A stretch of 64,000 nucleotides of DNA from Leptonema sp964619535. GTDB lineage: Bacteria; Spirochaetota; Leptospiria; Leptospirales; Leptonemataceae. Shown here one piece after another: positions 16,446 through 25,926 of this stretch. Numbering within the stretch: position 1 is the stretch's first letter; each line of letters begins with the position of its first letter. Below the pieces are notes generated by a model, which was given only the letters and a program-made list of their open reading frames with translations, searched no databases and was not told the DNA's origin. The translations under genes and the position numbers were made by a program. The stretch lies in NCBI GenBank assembly GCA_964619535.1, contig CAZUEX010000013.1:37137-101136 (forward strand), read 5' to 3'.

Positions 16446-18284
16446 TTACTGAGCGGCAGCCCTGGCCATTTTCTTTCTCTCATGCGGATCCAGATATTTT
16501 TTTCGTATGCGCAGGTTCTGCGGCGTAACCTCTACCAGCTCATCATCATCGATGAACTCCAGGCACTGCTCAAGTGTAAGCTGTCGTGGCGGCACAAGAC
16601 GCACCGCTTCATCCGATCCGCTTGCCCTGACGTTGGTGAGCTTCTTTTCTTTACATGGATTTACTTCGAGATCGTTCTCGCGCGAGCATTCTCCGAGAAC
16701 CATCCCCTTGTATACCTGAACACCCGGCGGAACAAAGAGAACGCCTCTTTCCTGGATGGCCCAGAGGGCATAAGGAACCGTAGTGCCCTGCTCCATCGAC
16801 ACCAGGGCACCGTTCTTACGTCCCTGGATCGGACCGGCATAAGCGTCGTATTTCAAGAAGACAGAGGTGACAGCAGCACTGCCACGGCTTTCCGTAATGA
16901 GGAAGCTACGAAATCCAATCAAGCCTCGTGTGGGGATTACGTATTCGATGCGAGTCGTGCCGTGCACAGACGTCTCCATCGCCGTCATTTCGCCTTTGCG
17001 TCGGTTCAATTCCTGAATAATGGTTCCGCTGTATTCTTCAGGGAGGTCAATGATGAGCTGTTCATACGGCTCGGTACGTCGTCCCTGGTCGTCCTTTTTG
17101 AAGATCACTTCAGGTCGGGATACCTGAAGCTCATACCCTTCTCGCCGCATGGTTTCAACGAGGACGGAAAGATGCAGGTCACCGCGCCCCTGTACCTGAA
17201 AACGGTCCTTCCGTTCCGGGTCCTCGTAAACTCGCATGGCAACGTTCGTTAACGTTTCGCGAAAAAGCCGATCGCGGATCTGGCGGGTTGTAACGAACTT
17301 GCCCTCTTTGCCGGCAAAGGGAGAGTCATTTACCAGAAAGAACATCGAAACGGTTGGTTCATCCACATGAATGGGAGGACGCGCCTCTACATTTCCTTCC
17401 ACACCAAGCGTATCGCCGATGGCCACATCTTCCAGGCCGGTAATGCCAACGATATCGCCCGCTACAGCTTCCTGCAGCTCCACCTGCCGAAGGCCTTCAA
17501 ATCCAAGGATCTTGGTAATGCGTCCCTTCTTCGAACCGTTTTCGCCTACGAACTCCACGGGCTGGTTCTTGCGGATCGTACCGCGAAAGATTCGACCGAT
17601 GCCAACCCGTCCCATGTAATCATCATAGTCCAGGTTCATCACCTGCATCTGCAGGTCTCCCTCGGCATTGCCCGATGCAGCGGGTACATGCTCAAGGATT
17701 ACGTCCAGCAGGGGCAACAGGTCCTTATCTTCCGTACCTGCCCGTTCCAGCTCCGTGGAGGCAAAGCCACCCTTGGCCGAACAATAAACCGTCGGAAAGT
17801 CCATCTGCTCTGCTGTTGCTCCGAGTTCGTCAAAGAGGTCAAAGACCTTATCGATGACCCGGTCGGGGGCAGCAAAATCTCGATCGATTTTATTGATGAC
17901 AAGGATCGGTCTGTGACCCATGCGAAGCGACTTATCCAGCACAAAGCGGGTCTGTGGCATGGGACCTTCCACTGCATCTACGAGTAGAAGACTGCAGTCG
18001 GCCATGCCGAGCACACGCTCCACCTCACCACCGAAGTCGGCGTGGCCGGGAGTGTCGATAATGTTGATTTTATTGCCTTTGTAAGAGACCGAAGCGTTCT
18101 TGGCCTTGATCGTGATTCCCCGTTCCCGCTCGAGATCCATGTTGTCCATAACTCGATCTCGATCCTCTTTCTGACTGATCTGGCCGGTGGCTTTCAGGAG
18201 TCCGTCTACGAGCGTGGTCTTCCCATGATCAACGTGGGCAATGATTGCAATATTGCGAATGTCCATACTTTTCTTCATCGTCAC
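16446..18284 (-). CDS. typA: Ribosome-associated GTPase TypA/BipA
   Basis: A 612-residue translational GTPase. G1 AHVDHGKTTL (about 16-25), the G2 region RERGITIKAKN, G3 DTPGHADFGGEVERVLG, G4 NKIDRD; then the elongation-factor domain II, the EF-G-like III/V domains and the TypA-specific C-terminal domain (YKGMVLGECSRENDLEVNPC). Length is normal. The start may be GTG 18284, ATG 18278 or ATG 18266. It is probably first in the minus-strand run down to glyA. In E. coli it supports 50S assembly and growth under stress or cold. Confidence 0.95.
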   Translation of the reverse strand: MTMKKSMDIRNIAIIAHVDHGKTTLVDGLLKATGQISQKEDRDRVMDNMDLERERGITIKAKNASVSYKGNKINIIDTPGHADFGGEVERVLGMADCSLLLVDAVEGPMPQTRFVLDKSLRMGHRPILVINKIDRDFAAPDRVIDKVFDLFDELGATAEQMDFPTVYCSAKGGFASTELERAGTEDKDLLPLLDVILEHVPAASGNAEGDLQMQVMNLDYDDYMGRVGIGRIFRGTIRKNQPVEFVGENGSKKGRITKILGFEGLRQVELQEAVAGDIVGITGLEDVAIGDTLGVEGNVEARPPIHVDEPTVSMFFLVNDSPFAGKEGKFVTTRQIRDRLFRETLTNVAMRVYEDPERKDRFQVQGRGDLHLSVLVETMRREGYELQVSRPEVIFKKDDQGRRTEPYEQLIIDLPEEYSGTIIQELNRRKGEMTAMETSVHGTTRIEYVIPTRGLIGFRSFLITESRGSAAVTSVFLKYDAYAGPIQGRKNGALVSMEQGTTVPYALWAIQERGVLFVPPGVQVYKGMVLGECSRENDLEVNPCKEKKLTNVRASGSDEAVRLVPPRQLTLEQCLEFIDDDELVEVTPQNLRIRKKYLDPHERKKMARAAAQ

Positions 18285-18526
18285 GTTTTTCCGGGTCCCT
18301 CTGACAGCAACACTGAAAAATTCGTTCCTGCACGACGATTTTCAAGGAGCCCGCTTTTCTTTTTTCAGCGAACTTTCCCTGCTGAACGATCTTTTCTTAT
18401 GAGGGGGAGCCATTTCACCGGTCGGCCTCAAAAAGATTCAACGGTCTGCCTTCCCGGGCAAACAAAATGCAAAAACATCCGTCCAATAGACGGCCGGTGC
18501 TTCCCGGCACATGATTCGAGGATGAA

Positions 18527-20872
18527 ATGATCGGAAATAAAAGATTTCACCGGGCGCTTGATAACTCATTAGACGCAATGTTACGGCATCGCGGCGATGC
18601 AGATCTGTCCAGGGCTGTACGGGAATGGAAGCTGCTTGGCATTGAGCTGGTACTGCTTGTGGACTCCGGCCAGGGGATGGCACTGGACTTCCTCGCCAGG
18701 GACCTTCTGCTGCAGGGCATGGCCGTTCACCTGATTCGCCTCGAAGAGCTCCTGCAGGAGGGAGCACTACAGCATTTTCGCGACGAACGCATCCTCCTCC
18801 TTCATGCCGAATCCAACGAAGAGCTGCTCAACCGGCTGCACCTCGATCCCGTTCTGGATGAGCCACCGGTCGTTCTACGGCCCGTTATCAGTGATAAAGC
18901 CAGCACTTCCGCACCACCGGTCGAACAGAAGGCCGATATGCCGGCACAGCCGGTCGAACAGAAGGCCGATGTCCCGGCACAGCCGGTCGAACCCGAGAAG
19001 GCCGCATCGGCCATTCCTGAAGCGGACGATGCGCCTTCTGAAACCTCCGTATCGTTCTGGAATATCAAGATCAAGACCGTTGCCATCCTGTCGGCCCTTA
19101 TCGTTTCAGCACTCAGTGCGATGATCTTCTGGGCCAGCTGGGAGTTCACCGGAGACGTAGAGCGTGAAATCGAGGTCAATGCAACACAGCTAAACGAGGT
19201 GGTGGGACAGAAGGTCCAGGTAATCCTTGAGCAGACTCGATACAGCACGAATCTCATTGCCACAAGGGCCGAAGACGGTGTGGGAGCAGAGGCCTACCAG
19301 GGTAATGAATATATCTATGCCATCCTTACAACCATACCGACCGGCAACACCCTTTCGATTTCTTCAACCCTCTTGAACCAGGAGCAGATGGATCTGCACG
19401 GGCTTACAGAAGAGGATCTACAGAAGATCATCTCTCTTTACGGGGATGCCCTGGCAACGGCGCAAACGGGTGCCACGGTCGTTATGAATGCATCGGCGGG
19501 CTTTCGCCTTCCTCTTATCGTCATGTCTTTTCCGTCAAAGACGCAAACGGGAAAGATCCTCGTCGCTCTCACCGACGGTCGACGGATCGGCGAATCATTT
19601 CTTGCCTCTGATTCCTCGTTAACCTTTCTCGTAGATCGAAATGGCAACATCGTAGCGCATCCGGATCCAACGGTTGTAATGGGTGGCATGAATGTGGCCG
19701 ACCTGCCCATATTCCAGGCCATGATGAAAAGCACCGTCGATACTGCGATGAGGCGCTACCAGTATGAGGGCATATGGTACCGCGGTGCCTATAAAAAGCT
19801 TCCGCTGGCAGGACTGGGAGTGATCTATACGATCGAGGAAGACAGGGCCTTTCGACGCGTCGAGGACATTCGCCGGCGAAACCTGTTTGTACTCGGAACG
19901 GTTCTTTCTCTGGCCATTCTTGTGGGCTACTTCTTTGCACGGAGCCTGGCCATCCCCCTGCGCGAACTGGTAAAGGCCACCAGGCGCGTGGAGCAGGAAG
20001 ACTACACGGTAGCCGTCGAACCGCGCAATCGTGATGAGGTAGGCGCTCTGGCCACCTCCTTTAACAAAATGGTAAGTGGACTTGCCGAGCGCGAACGCAT
20101 GAAGGATGCCTTCGGTCGGTTTGTAAACAAAGAAGTGGCCGAACGGGCCATGCGTGGCGAGATCAAGCTCGGTGGTGAGAAAAAAGAATGTGCTGTGTTC
20201 TTTTCTGACCTTCGCGGGTTTACAGCCATGTCCGAGAAACTGCAACCGGAAGAGGTTGTAGAGTATCTGAACCGCTATTTTACATTCATGGTGGACTGTG
20301 TGGACAAGACGCATGGTGTCGTGGATAAGTTTATCGGTGACGCCGTTATGGCAACCTGGGGCTCCGTCATCACCCACGGCAACGATACTGCCAACGCTAT
20401 CGACGGTGCTCTGATGATGCGCAAAGCTCTGCGGGAGTTTAACCGCTATAACAGCGAACACAACCTTCCCATTGCAAAGTTTGGATGTGGCATCAACACA
20501 GGACCTGTCATATCCGGCCAGATTGGATCAGAGAAGAAGCTTGAGTTCACGGTGATCGGCGATGCGGTCAACCTTGCAAGTCGTATAGAATCGCTGAACA
20601 AGCCCTTTGCCACAGACATATTGATTTCGCAGGATGCCTACGACAGAGTGGCCGACCTGTTCGATGTCATAAAGATGCCTGCCATCATGGTAAAGGGAAA
20701 GGAAGAACCGCAGACCATATACTGTGTACTTGGCAGAAAGGATGATCCCGATCGACCGAAATCACTGGAAGAGCTTCGCAGAATGGCCGGAATCGACTGG
20801 GAACCGAAAGGACAGCCCGGGGAGGTAATGGACGAGGACAAAGAAGAGAAGTATGAAATTATCGAAGAGTGA
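18527..20872 (+). CDS. Receptor-type class III adenylate/guanylate cyclase
   Basis: A 781-residue protein. Residues 1-115 are an unrecognised alpha/beta-looking cytosolic domain; 128-160 contain a Pro-rich linker with PVEQKAD repeated; TM1 about 183-203; an extracytoplasmic Cache-like sensor (about 205-450); TM2 about 452-470; HAMP (about 471-525); then the cyclase domain (about 545-740) with metal aspartates Asp561 (FFSDLRGFT) and Asp605 (KFIGDAVMATWG) and the IGDAVNLASRIE segment. So the catalytic core looks intact. Start ATG 18527 with GAGGA upstream. Its last 20 bases overlap the FecR gene. The acidic tail EDKEEKYEIIEE is unusual. Confidence 0.9.
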   Translation: MIGNKRFHRALDNSLDAMLRHRGDADLSRAVREWKLLGIELVLLVDSGQGMALDFLARDLLLQGMAVHLIRLEELLQEGALQHFRDERILLLHAESNEELLNRLHLDPVLDEPPVVLRPVISDKASTSAPPVEQKADMPAQPVEQKADVPAQPVEPEKAASAIPEADDAPSETSVSFWNIKIKTVAILSALIVSALSAMIFWASWEFTGDVEREIEVNATQLNEVVGQKVQVILEQTRYSTNLIATRAEDGVGAEAYQGNEYIYAILTTIPTGNTLSISSTLLNQEQMDLHGLTEEDLQKIISLYGDALATAQTGATVVMNASAGFRLPLIVMSFPSKTQTGKILVALTDGRRIGESFLASDSSLTFLVDRNGNIVAHPDPTVVMGGMNVADLPIFQAMMKSTVDTAMRRYQYEGIWYRGAYKKLPLAGLGVIYTIEEDRAFRRVEDIRRRNLFVLGTVLSLAILVGYFFARSLAIPLRELVKATRRVEQEDYTVAVEPRNRDEVGALATSFNKMVSGLAERERMKDAFGRFVNKEVAERAMRGEIKLGGEKKECAVFFSDLRGFTAMSEKLQPEEVVEYLNRYFTFMVDCVDKTHGVVDKFIGDAVMATWGSVITHGNDTANAIDGALMMRKALREFNRYNSEHNLPIAKFGCGINTGPVISGQIGSEKKLEFTVIGDAVNLASRIESLNKPFATDILISQDAYDRVADLFDVIKMPAIMVKGKEEPQTIYCVLGRKDDPDRPKSLEELRRMAGIDWEPKGQPGEVMDEDKEEKYEIIEE

Positions 20873-22901
20873 CATTGCCTTTACGGCCATCGCTTTACTC
20901 GTTGCAGTATTCCTTCTCACCTTGCTGTACAGGGACATCAATCGCTCCCTCAATACCGGCGATCGAAAGCCCATAGGAAAGATTGTGTTCAAAGAGCGTA
21001 TTGCACAGCGTAAGCTGAGTCGAGAAGCGATATGGGAACGACTGCAAACAGAGTCCCCTGTCTTTAATCGCGATACCATCCGAACCGAAAACCTTTCCGA
21101 GGCTGAAATCGTTCTCAATGATGGCAGCCGTATCGCTCTTGAAGAAAATACACTCATCGTACTGAATTTTGCCAATAATGAAGCGCTTCTTGAGTTCTCC
21201 TATGGTGGGATTCGCGCCGCCACCGATGACTCTAACCTGAAGGTCCGTTCCGGTGAAACCGTGGTCGACCTGCGCAGTGCAGAAGCCCGCCTTTCCTCTG
21301 ACAGCGCAGATGCCCTTCAGCTTGAGGTTACCAATGGAAAAGCCCTGCTGGAGCAGGGCGGTCAGAACAGGGAAGTGTCAGAAAACGAGATGGCCCAGGT
21401 AGAAGGCAGCGAGATCAGCACCACTGAAATCGGTGCTTTGCTCATTGAACCGGCCAATGGCGAACGACGGATCACCACAAAAGAAAGGGAGCCCGTACAG
21501 TTTCGCTGGCAGGCAGACGGTCAGACCAGATTCGAGTTATCAAAATCGCGTGACTTTCGTTCTCCCATGCTAAGCCGACCTGCTTCTGCATCGATTACCG
21601 TTCCTCTTTCTCCTGGCCTTTACTACTGGCGTGTCGTTTCGGATAACGATCAACCTGCACAGGTGCGCTCGTTTACCGTTATAAAGAAGGAAAGCGTCGC
21701 CCTGCACTGGCCACAGCAGAACAGCGTGCTGCCGGTCCGACAGGCCACCACACCGGTACAGTTTTCCTGGGCACCGCTGGATCTGGCCAGCTCTTACCGC
21801 GTTGTCGTTTCGCGTGACAGAGAAGGTAGCGACATCATCCGCCAGGAGAGCGTACAGACCACCCTGCTTGCCATGTCCCTTCCACCAGGGAAGTACTACT
21901 GGAAGGTCATTCCTCTGAGCCCTCTTCCAGAGGCCGTCTCTGCCTCGCCACCCCGGCCTTTTACAGTAGAACGCCTGCAAAAGCTTCCTCCGCCCATTCC
22001 CGTTGCACCGGCCGGAGCCACCTTCTTGCAGAAGATCGTTGCCAGGGAAGGCCTGGTCTTCACCTGGAAATCTTTTGTGGCCGGAGGGAACTACACCGTG
22101 CAGGTTGCAGCCGATCCCGCCTTTAAAGAGACGATTGTCAGCCAGAGGGTGTCCGTGCAGTCCTTCCTCCTGAAAAAGGACCTTCCCGAAAGGACCTATT
22201 ACTGGAGGGTCCTCACAGATTCCGGTATTCCATCGGGCGTCCTGTCTTTCTCCATACGCAATAAAACAGAGGTCACAGCGATCTATCCGGTGGCGAATCG
22301 GTCCGTGTTGCTTGAGCCAGGGAAGACCGTGCCCATGCGATGGCAGGCCACCTCGGGCATATCAGGACGCTACCGCCTGATTATATCTACCACAGCAGAT
22401 CTGAAGAATCCGGTCGTGGACCGGTCCTCACTTTCTGAAACAAGCCCTGTCAGGCTCGATCCAGGCAGGTATTACTGGAAGGTCCTGCAGCTTGGAGCGG
22501 ACGGCGAGATCCTCGGACAGAGCCAGACCGAACCGTTCACGGTTGCCCTGCGACCGCCCAGGGTCACTCCCCTGCTGCCAGCTGCACAGACCAGGGTCGA
22601 TATGACCGATCGCAACAGCATCCTCTTTCGCTGGCAGCCCACGGCAGATGCCGTTCGCTATCGCTTCCGGCTGTACAGAGAGCCCGGACACCGACGGATT
22701 TTTGAGCAGGTTACGCCGGCCAATCAGCTTCTCTTTCGTCGCCTCGATCTGCTCGATACAGGACGTTTCAGCTGGTCTGTAACGGTTTTAACCAGGACGA
22801 CAACGGTGGAAAGCGAAGAAGCCGTCGTACCTTTCCGGATCGTCATCGACCAGGGGCAGAAGCCAGAATTCCTCAGTCCGGACACGATCTTTGTAGAGTA
22901 A
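20853..22901 (+). CDS. FecR-domain protein with repeated beta-sandwich modules
   Basis: A 682-residue membrane-anchored protein: one TM helix (about 8-26), a FecR domain (about 60-190; SEAEIVLNDGSRIALEENTL, then YGGIRAATDDSNLKVRSGE), then about five Ig/FN3-like modules of some 90 residues, each ending in a variant of P-G-x-Y-Y-W-(R/K)-V (LYYWRVV, KYYWKVI, TYYWRVL, RYYWKVL, RFSWSVT). FecR domains act in envelope signalling, but no sigma factor is adjacent; here the partner is a nucleotide cyclase, overlapping by 20 bases. A periplasmic scaffold or sensor for the cyclase is inferred. Confidence 0.85.
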   Translation: MKLSKSDIAFTAIALLVAVFLLTLLYRDINRSLNTGDRKPIGKIVFKERIAQRKLSREAIWERLQTESPVFNRDTIRTENLSEAEIVLNDGSRIALEENTLIVLNFANNEALLEFSYGGIRAATDDSNLKVRSGETVVDLRSAEARLSSDSADALQLEVTNGKALLEQGGQNREVSENEMAQVEGSEISTTEIGALLIEPANGERRITTKEREPVQFRWQADGQTRFELSKSRDFRSPMLSRPASASITVPLSPGLYYWRVVSDNDQPAQVRSFTVIKKESVALHWPQQNSVLPVRQATTPVQFSWAPLDLASSYRVVVSRDREGSDIIRQESVQTTLLAMSLPPGKYYWKVIPLSPLPEAVSASPPRPFTVERLQKLPPPIPVAPAGATFLQKIVAREGLVFTWKSFVAGGNYTVQVAADPAFKETIVSQRVSVQSFLLKKDLPERTYYWRVLTDSGIPSGVLSFSIRNKTEVTAIYPVANRSVLLEPGKTVPMRWQATSGISGRYRLIISTTADLKNPVVDRSSLSETSPVRLDPGRYYWKVLQLGADGEILGQSQTEPFTVALRPPRVTPLLPAAQTRVDMTDRNSILFRWQPTADAVRYRFRLYREPGHRRIFEQVTPANQLLFRRLDLLDTGRFSWSVTVLTRTTTVESEEAVVPFRIVIDQGQKPEFLSPDTIFVE

Positions 22902-22908
22902 GCATTCT

Positions 22909-24087
22909 ATGAAACGTTTATTAAATAGAACAAAACGGCCTCCGACAGGCAACGCAAGCCCTGCTCCGAAACGGAACTGCAGCCTCTGGATCTGCCGTTT
23001 CTTCTATGCCTTTGCATTTACAGCCATCTGCCATATGCCACTGTCTTCTCTTTTCTCTGAACCGGAAAAAGAGCAAAACGGTGCGGATGAGGCCTCATCA
23101 GAGGTAGAACCGGTGGCCGTTGAGGTGGAATGGAGCAGGGTCAATGGAGCAACCAGATACCTGCTACAGATCCGCAGCATGGACGGAAACATCGTCTTTG
23201 AAAAAGAAACAGAACAGACGAAGCTTCTCGTTCGTCTGCCACCCGGAAATTACTCCAAACGGCTTGGCCTGATCAATAAATTCAACAGGCTTTATCTTCG
23301 CACGGGCTGGCGGCCTCTGCGTATCATCCGTGTACTGGAACCTGAGATAGAGCTTGCCGCTCCTGTAGGCCCCATTCCTCGAGGTGGAGGGCGCCGTCAG
23401 GTGCGACTGAAGCCAACCGGAGAGATGGCCCAGACACGCTACTATCTGCTTGATGCCACGGGCCAGAAGAGATACCCGAAAACCAGGAAGCAGGCAGGCG
23501 AGGTCATCCTGGACATAGACCCGGATTCGATGCCCCCAGGGGAATACGATCTCGTCATGGAGAACCCCCATGGGAAGCGGGATGTGAAAAAACGGCTGAT
23601 CATTATCGACCGATCGGCTGCCGAAAAGGCAGAGTTACGACGCAAGAATCTTCGCTATGGCCTGTTGATTCCGGGCATTCCACAGAGGGACCGAGGTCAG
23701 ACCCTCAAAGGGAACTCCCTCATGATTGCCTTTTTCGGGTCCCTGGCCTTTACGGCCTACTCCTATCACAGGGCTACGACCATCTACAGTCAGCTACAGT
23801 CCGACCCTGTCTATGGACTTGCAAAAGACCCTGCAATCATGGCCTCTCTGGATAGCCAGCTGCCCTCCAGCCAGGCCATCTATCTGGCCGCCATTGCCGG
23901 TTACGGTGGCTGGCAGGCCAGCACATCGAGCTACAACCGGTTCCGTCTGTATTACTATGCCGGGGCCGCCCTTACGGCAGGGCTTTATGCCTACCACCTT
24001 GTCGATGTATACCGCTTTGACATTGCCATGACCCAGACCGCAAACGGCCAGCCTGCCATCCGCACCGGGCTGACCTGGACGTTTTAG
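22909..24087 (+). CDS. Membrane protein, third gene of the cyclase-FecR operon
   Basis: A 392-residue protein starting seven bases after the FecR gene. A hydrophobic signal/anchor lies at about 28-48, followed by a beta-sandwich-like module (VEVEWSRVNGATRYLLQIRS) reminiscent of those in the upstream protein, a second such region (about 160-230), and a C-terminal membrane part with three or four helices beginning with LLIPGIPQRDRGQTLKG, again resembling DUF5683-like membrane ends. Function unknown; tight linkage suggests one envelope complex with the FecR protein and the cyclase. Confidence 0.75.
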   Translation: MKRLLNRTKRPPTGNASPAPKRNCSLWICRFFYAFAFTAICHMPLSSLFSEPEKEQNGADEASSEVEPVAVEVEWSRVNGATRYLLQIRSMDGNIVFEKETEQTKLLVRLPPGNYSKRLGLINKFNRLYLRTGWRPLRIIRVLEPEIELAAPVGPIPRGGGRRQVRLKPTGEMAQTRYYLLDATGQKRYPKTRKQAGEVILDIDPDSMPPGEYDLVMENPHGKRDVKKRLIIIDRSAAEKAELRRKNLRYGLLIPGIPQRDRGQTLKGNSLMIAFFGSLAFTAYSYHRATTIYSQLQSDPVYGLAKDPAIMASLDSQLPSSQAIYLAAIAGYGGWQASTSSYNRFRLYYYAGAALTAGLYAYHLVDVYRFDIAMTQTANGQPAIRTGLTWTF

Positions 24088-24106
24088 GTTGTTTTAGCTT
24101 TCGATA

Positions 24107-24487
24107 TTAGAACGGTGTACGGGAGACGGGCTGGCGTTCCAGAACATCGGCGCGGGCACTCAGATCCTCGCCAAGCAACAGACGCACGCTAACGGATCGG
24201 CCTTCAATGATATCTCCATCCAGGATGTCGATCTTCGCCTGGCCGGCCTGGACGTTCCCTTTCATAACCCTTACGTGCAGCCCGCGACTTTTTTCGCCGC
24301 GGATGTCTCCTTTCAGATACACGACAGAGACGTTTTTGCAGTTAATCAGATCGCCTTCCACATAGTCATAGTTCTGATTGCTGCAGGAGATCAGATCCCC
24401 CCGATGCACACGGGGGGGATCCTCTCGATCCCTGGCGCAGGAAGCAAGGGTAACAAGAAAAAGCAAAGATAAGAGTCGCTTCTGCAT
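24107..24487 (-). CDS. Small lipoprotein with beta-helix-like GD repeats
   Basis: A 126-residue lipoprotein: lipobox LASC near residue 17 after a hydrophobic signal, then a mature part with short repeats built around G-D-(L/I) (HRGDLISC, VEGDLINC, LKGDIRG, LDGDIIEG), as expected for a small right-handed beta-helix. It resembles polymer-forming cell-shape proteins only in pattern. It stops convergently 19 bases from the cyclase operon and starts 12 bases after trpB2. Function unknown. Confidence 0.7.
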   Translation of the reverse strand: MQKRLLSLLFLVTLASCARDREDPPRVHRGDLISCSNQNYDYVEGDLINCKNVSVVYLKGDIRGEKSRGLHVRVMKGNVQAGQAKIDILDGDIIEGRSVSVRLLLGEDLSARADVLERQPVSRTPF

Positions 24488-24499
24488 ACTGCCCAGCTC

Positions 24500-25855
24500 T
24501 TAGATCTTCTTCACGGCCGTCAAATTCTTCTGCAGTTCTGCATCGCTCATCTCACCATCGCCAAGCCTGCCCTGTAAAAAGGCATCATAGGCAGACAGGT
24601 CCAGGTGCCCGTGCCCGGAAAGATTAAAGACGATTACCTCTGACTTTCCTTCTTCGCGGCAACGCAGGGCCTCACGAACGGCCCCGTGTACGGCATGCGT
24701 GGACTCCGGTGCAGGAATGATGCCCTGTACCTTCGCAAACATAGCAGCCGAAGCAAAGCAGTCGTTCTGTTTAAGGGCATTGGCTTCGATCAGGCCCTGG
24801 TTCAGGGCATGGCTGATAATCGGGGCTGCTCCATGATAGCGCAGGCCGCCTGCATGGATCGGACTTGGCACAAAATCGTGTCCGAGGGTATGCATGGGCA
24901 TCAGCGGTGTCATGCCAATGGCATCGCCAAAATCATAGGCAAATACGCCTCTTGTCAGGGTAGGACAGGCGGCCGGTTCCACGGCCACGATGCGCATCGA
25001 TTCGCCCTTGATCTTACGGTTCACAAAAGGCAGAACAAAGCCGCCGAAATTGGAACCTCCACCAAAGGAAGCAAGAAGGACATCGGGCTTTTCTCCGGCC
25101 ATGGCCAGCTGCTTTTCGGTTTCCAGGCCGATCACGGTCTGGTGAAGAACGACAAAGTTCAGAACGGATCCAAGAGAGTATTTGGTATATTCATCCTGCA
25201 CGGCCTGTTCAACGGCCTCGGAGATGGCAATGCCCAGCGAACCCGGCGAATCGGGCACCTCTGCAAGGATCTTGCGTCCTGCTTCGGTTTCGTTGGATGG
25301 GGAGGCCACAACCCGCGCCCCGAAAAGCTCCATCATGTTCTTACGATAGGGCTTCTGATTGAATGATACCTTCACCATGTAGATCAGGCATTCCAGACCA
25401 AAGTGGTTACAGGCAAAGGCCAGGGAGCTTCCCCACTGCCCTGCTCCGGTTTCCGTTGTGATGCGGCGTACGCCCTCCTTCTTGTTATAATAGGCCTGTG
25501 CTACAGCGGAGTTGGGCTTGTGAGAACCGGTGGGCGAAACGCCTTCGTATTTGAAATAGATGCGGGCCGGCGTATCCAGAGCCTTTTCCAGAGCACGTGC
25601 ACGAACCAGCGGAGACGGCCTCCATAGACGATAGATATCGATAACCTCACCGGGAATGGATATCCAGCGCTCCTGCGACATTTCCTGTTCGATAAGAGCC
25701 TGTGGAAACAGCGGTGCCATATCGCCTGCAGCCAGTGGCTGCCCCGTTCCAGGATGTAGTGGAGGACGCATCGGCTCGGTGAAGTCGGCCTGTATGTTAT
25801 ACCAGGCATCTGGCATCTGTGATTCATCAAGATGATAGAACAGTCTTTCGCTCAT
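24500..25855 (-). CDS. trpB2: TrpB2-type tryptophan synthase beta subunit
   Basis: A 451-residue fold-type II PLP enzyme. The PLP lysine lies in EGVSPTGSHKPNSA; GGGSNFGGF binds the PLP phosphate; the N-terminal 80 residues and GIEAN-like C-terminal motifs follow the TrpB2 class rather than TrpB1 (which is about 400 residues). TrpB2 condenses serine with indole but binds TrpA poorly, and it is thought to act as an indole-salvage or phosphoserine-using enzyme. No trpA is beside it. The neighbours (small lipoprotein, plsX) give no pathway clue. Confidence 0.9.
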   Translation of the reverse strand: MSERLFYHLDESQMPDAWYNIQADFTEPMRPPLHPGTGQPLAAGDMAPLFPQALIEQEMSQERWISIPGEVIDIYRLWRPSPLVRARALEKALDTPARIYFKYEGVSPTGSHKPNSAVAQAYYNKKEGVRRITTETGAGQWGSSLAFACNHFGLECLIYMVKVSFNQKPYRKNMMELFGARVVASPSNETEAGRKILAEVPDSPGSLGIAISEAVEQAVQDEYTKYSLGSVLNFVVLHQTVIGLETEKQLAMAGEKPDVLLASFGGGSNFGGFVLPFVNRKIKGESMRIVAVEPAACPTLTRGVFAYDFGDAIGMTPLMPMHTLGHDFVPSPIHAGGLRYHGAAPIISHALNQGLIEANALKQNDCFASAAMFAKVQGIIPAPESTHAVHGAVREALRCREEGKSEVIVFNLSGHGHLDLSAYDAFLQGRLGDGEMSDAELQKNLTAVKKI

Positions 25856-25926
25856 TGTAGCTCCCGAATACGACCATGAGGGCCGCTCATATCATAGCAA
25901 AGGCAGAGAACCTTTTAGTCCGACTC

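Noticed and set aside
18285..18526. Small gene in the typA-cyclase divergent gap
   Set aside because: The only ATG frame (from 18399) overlaps the cyclase start, has no ribosome site and an unlikely composition. The region more likely holds the two divergent promoters, though no clear -35/-10 pair was seen.
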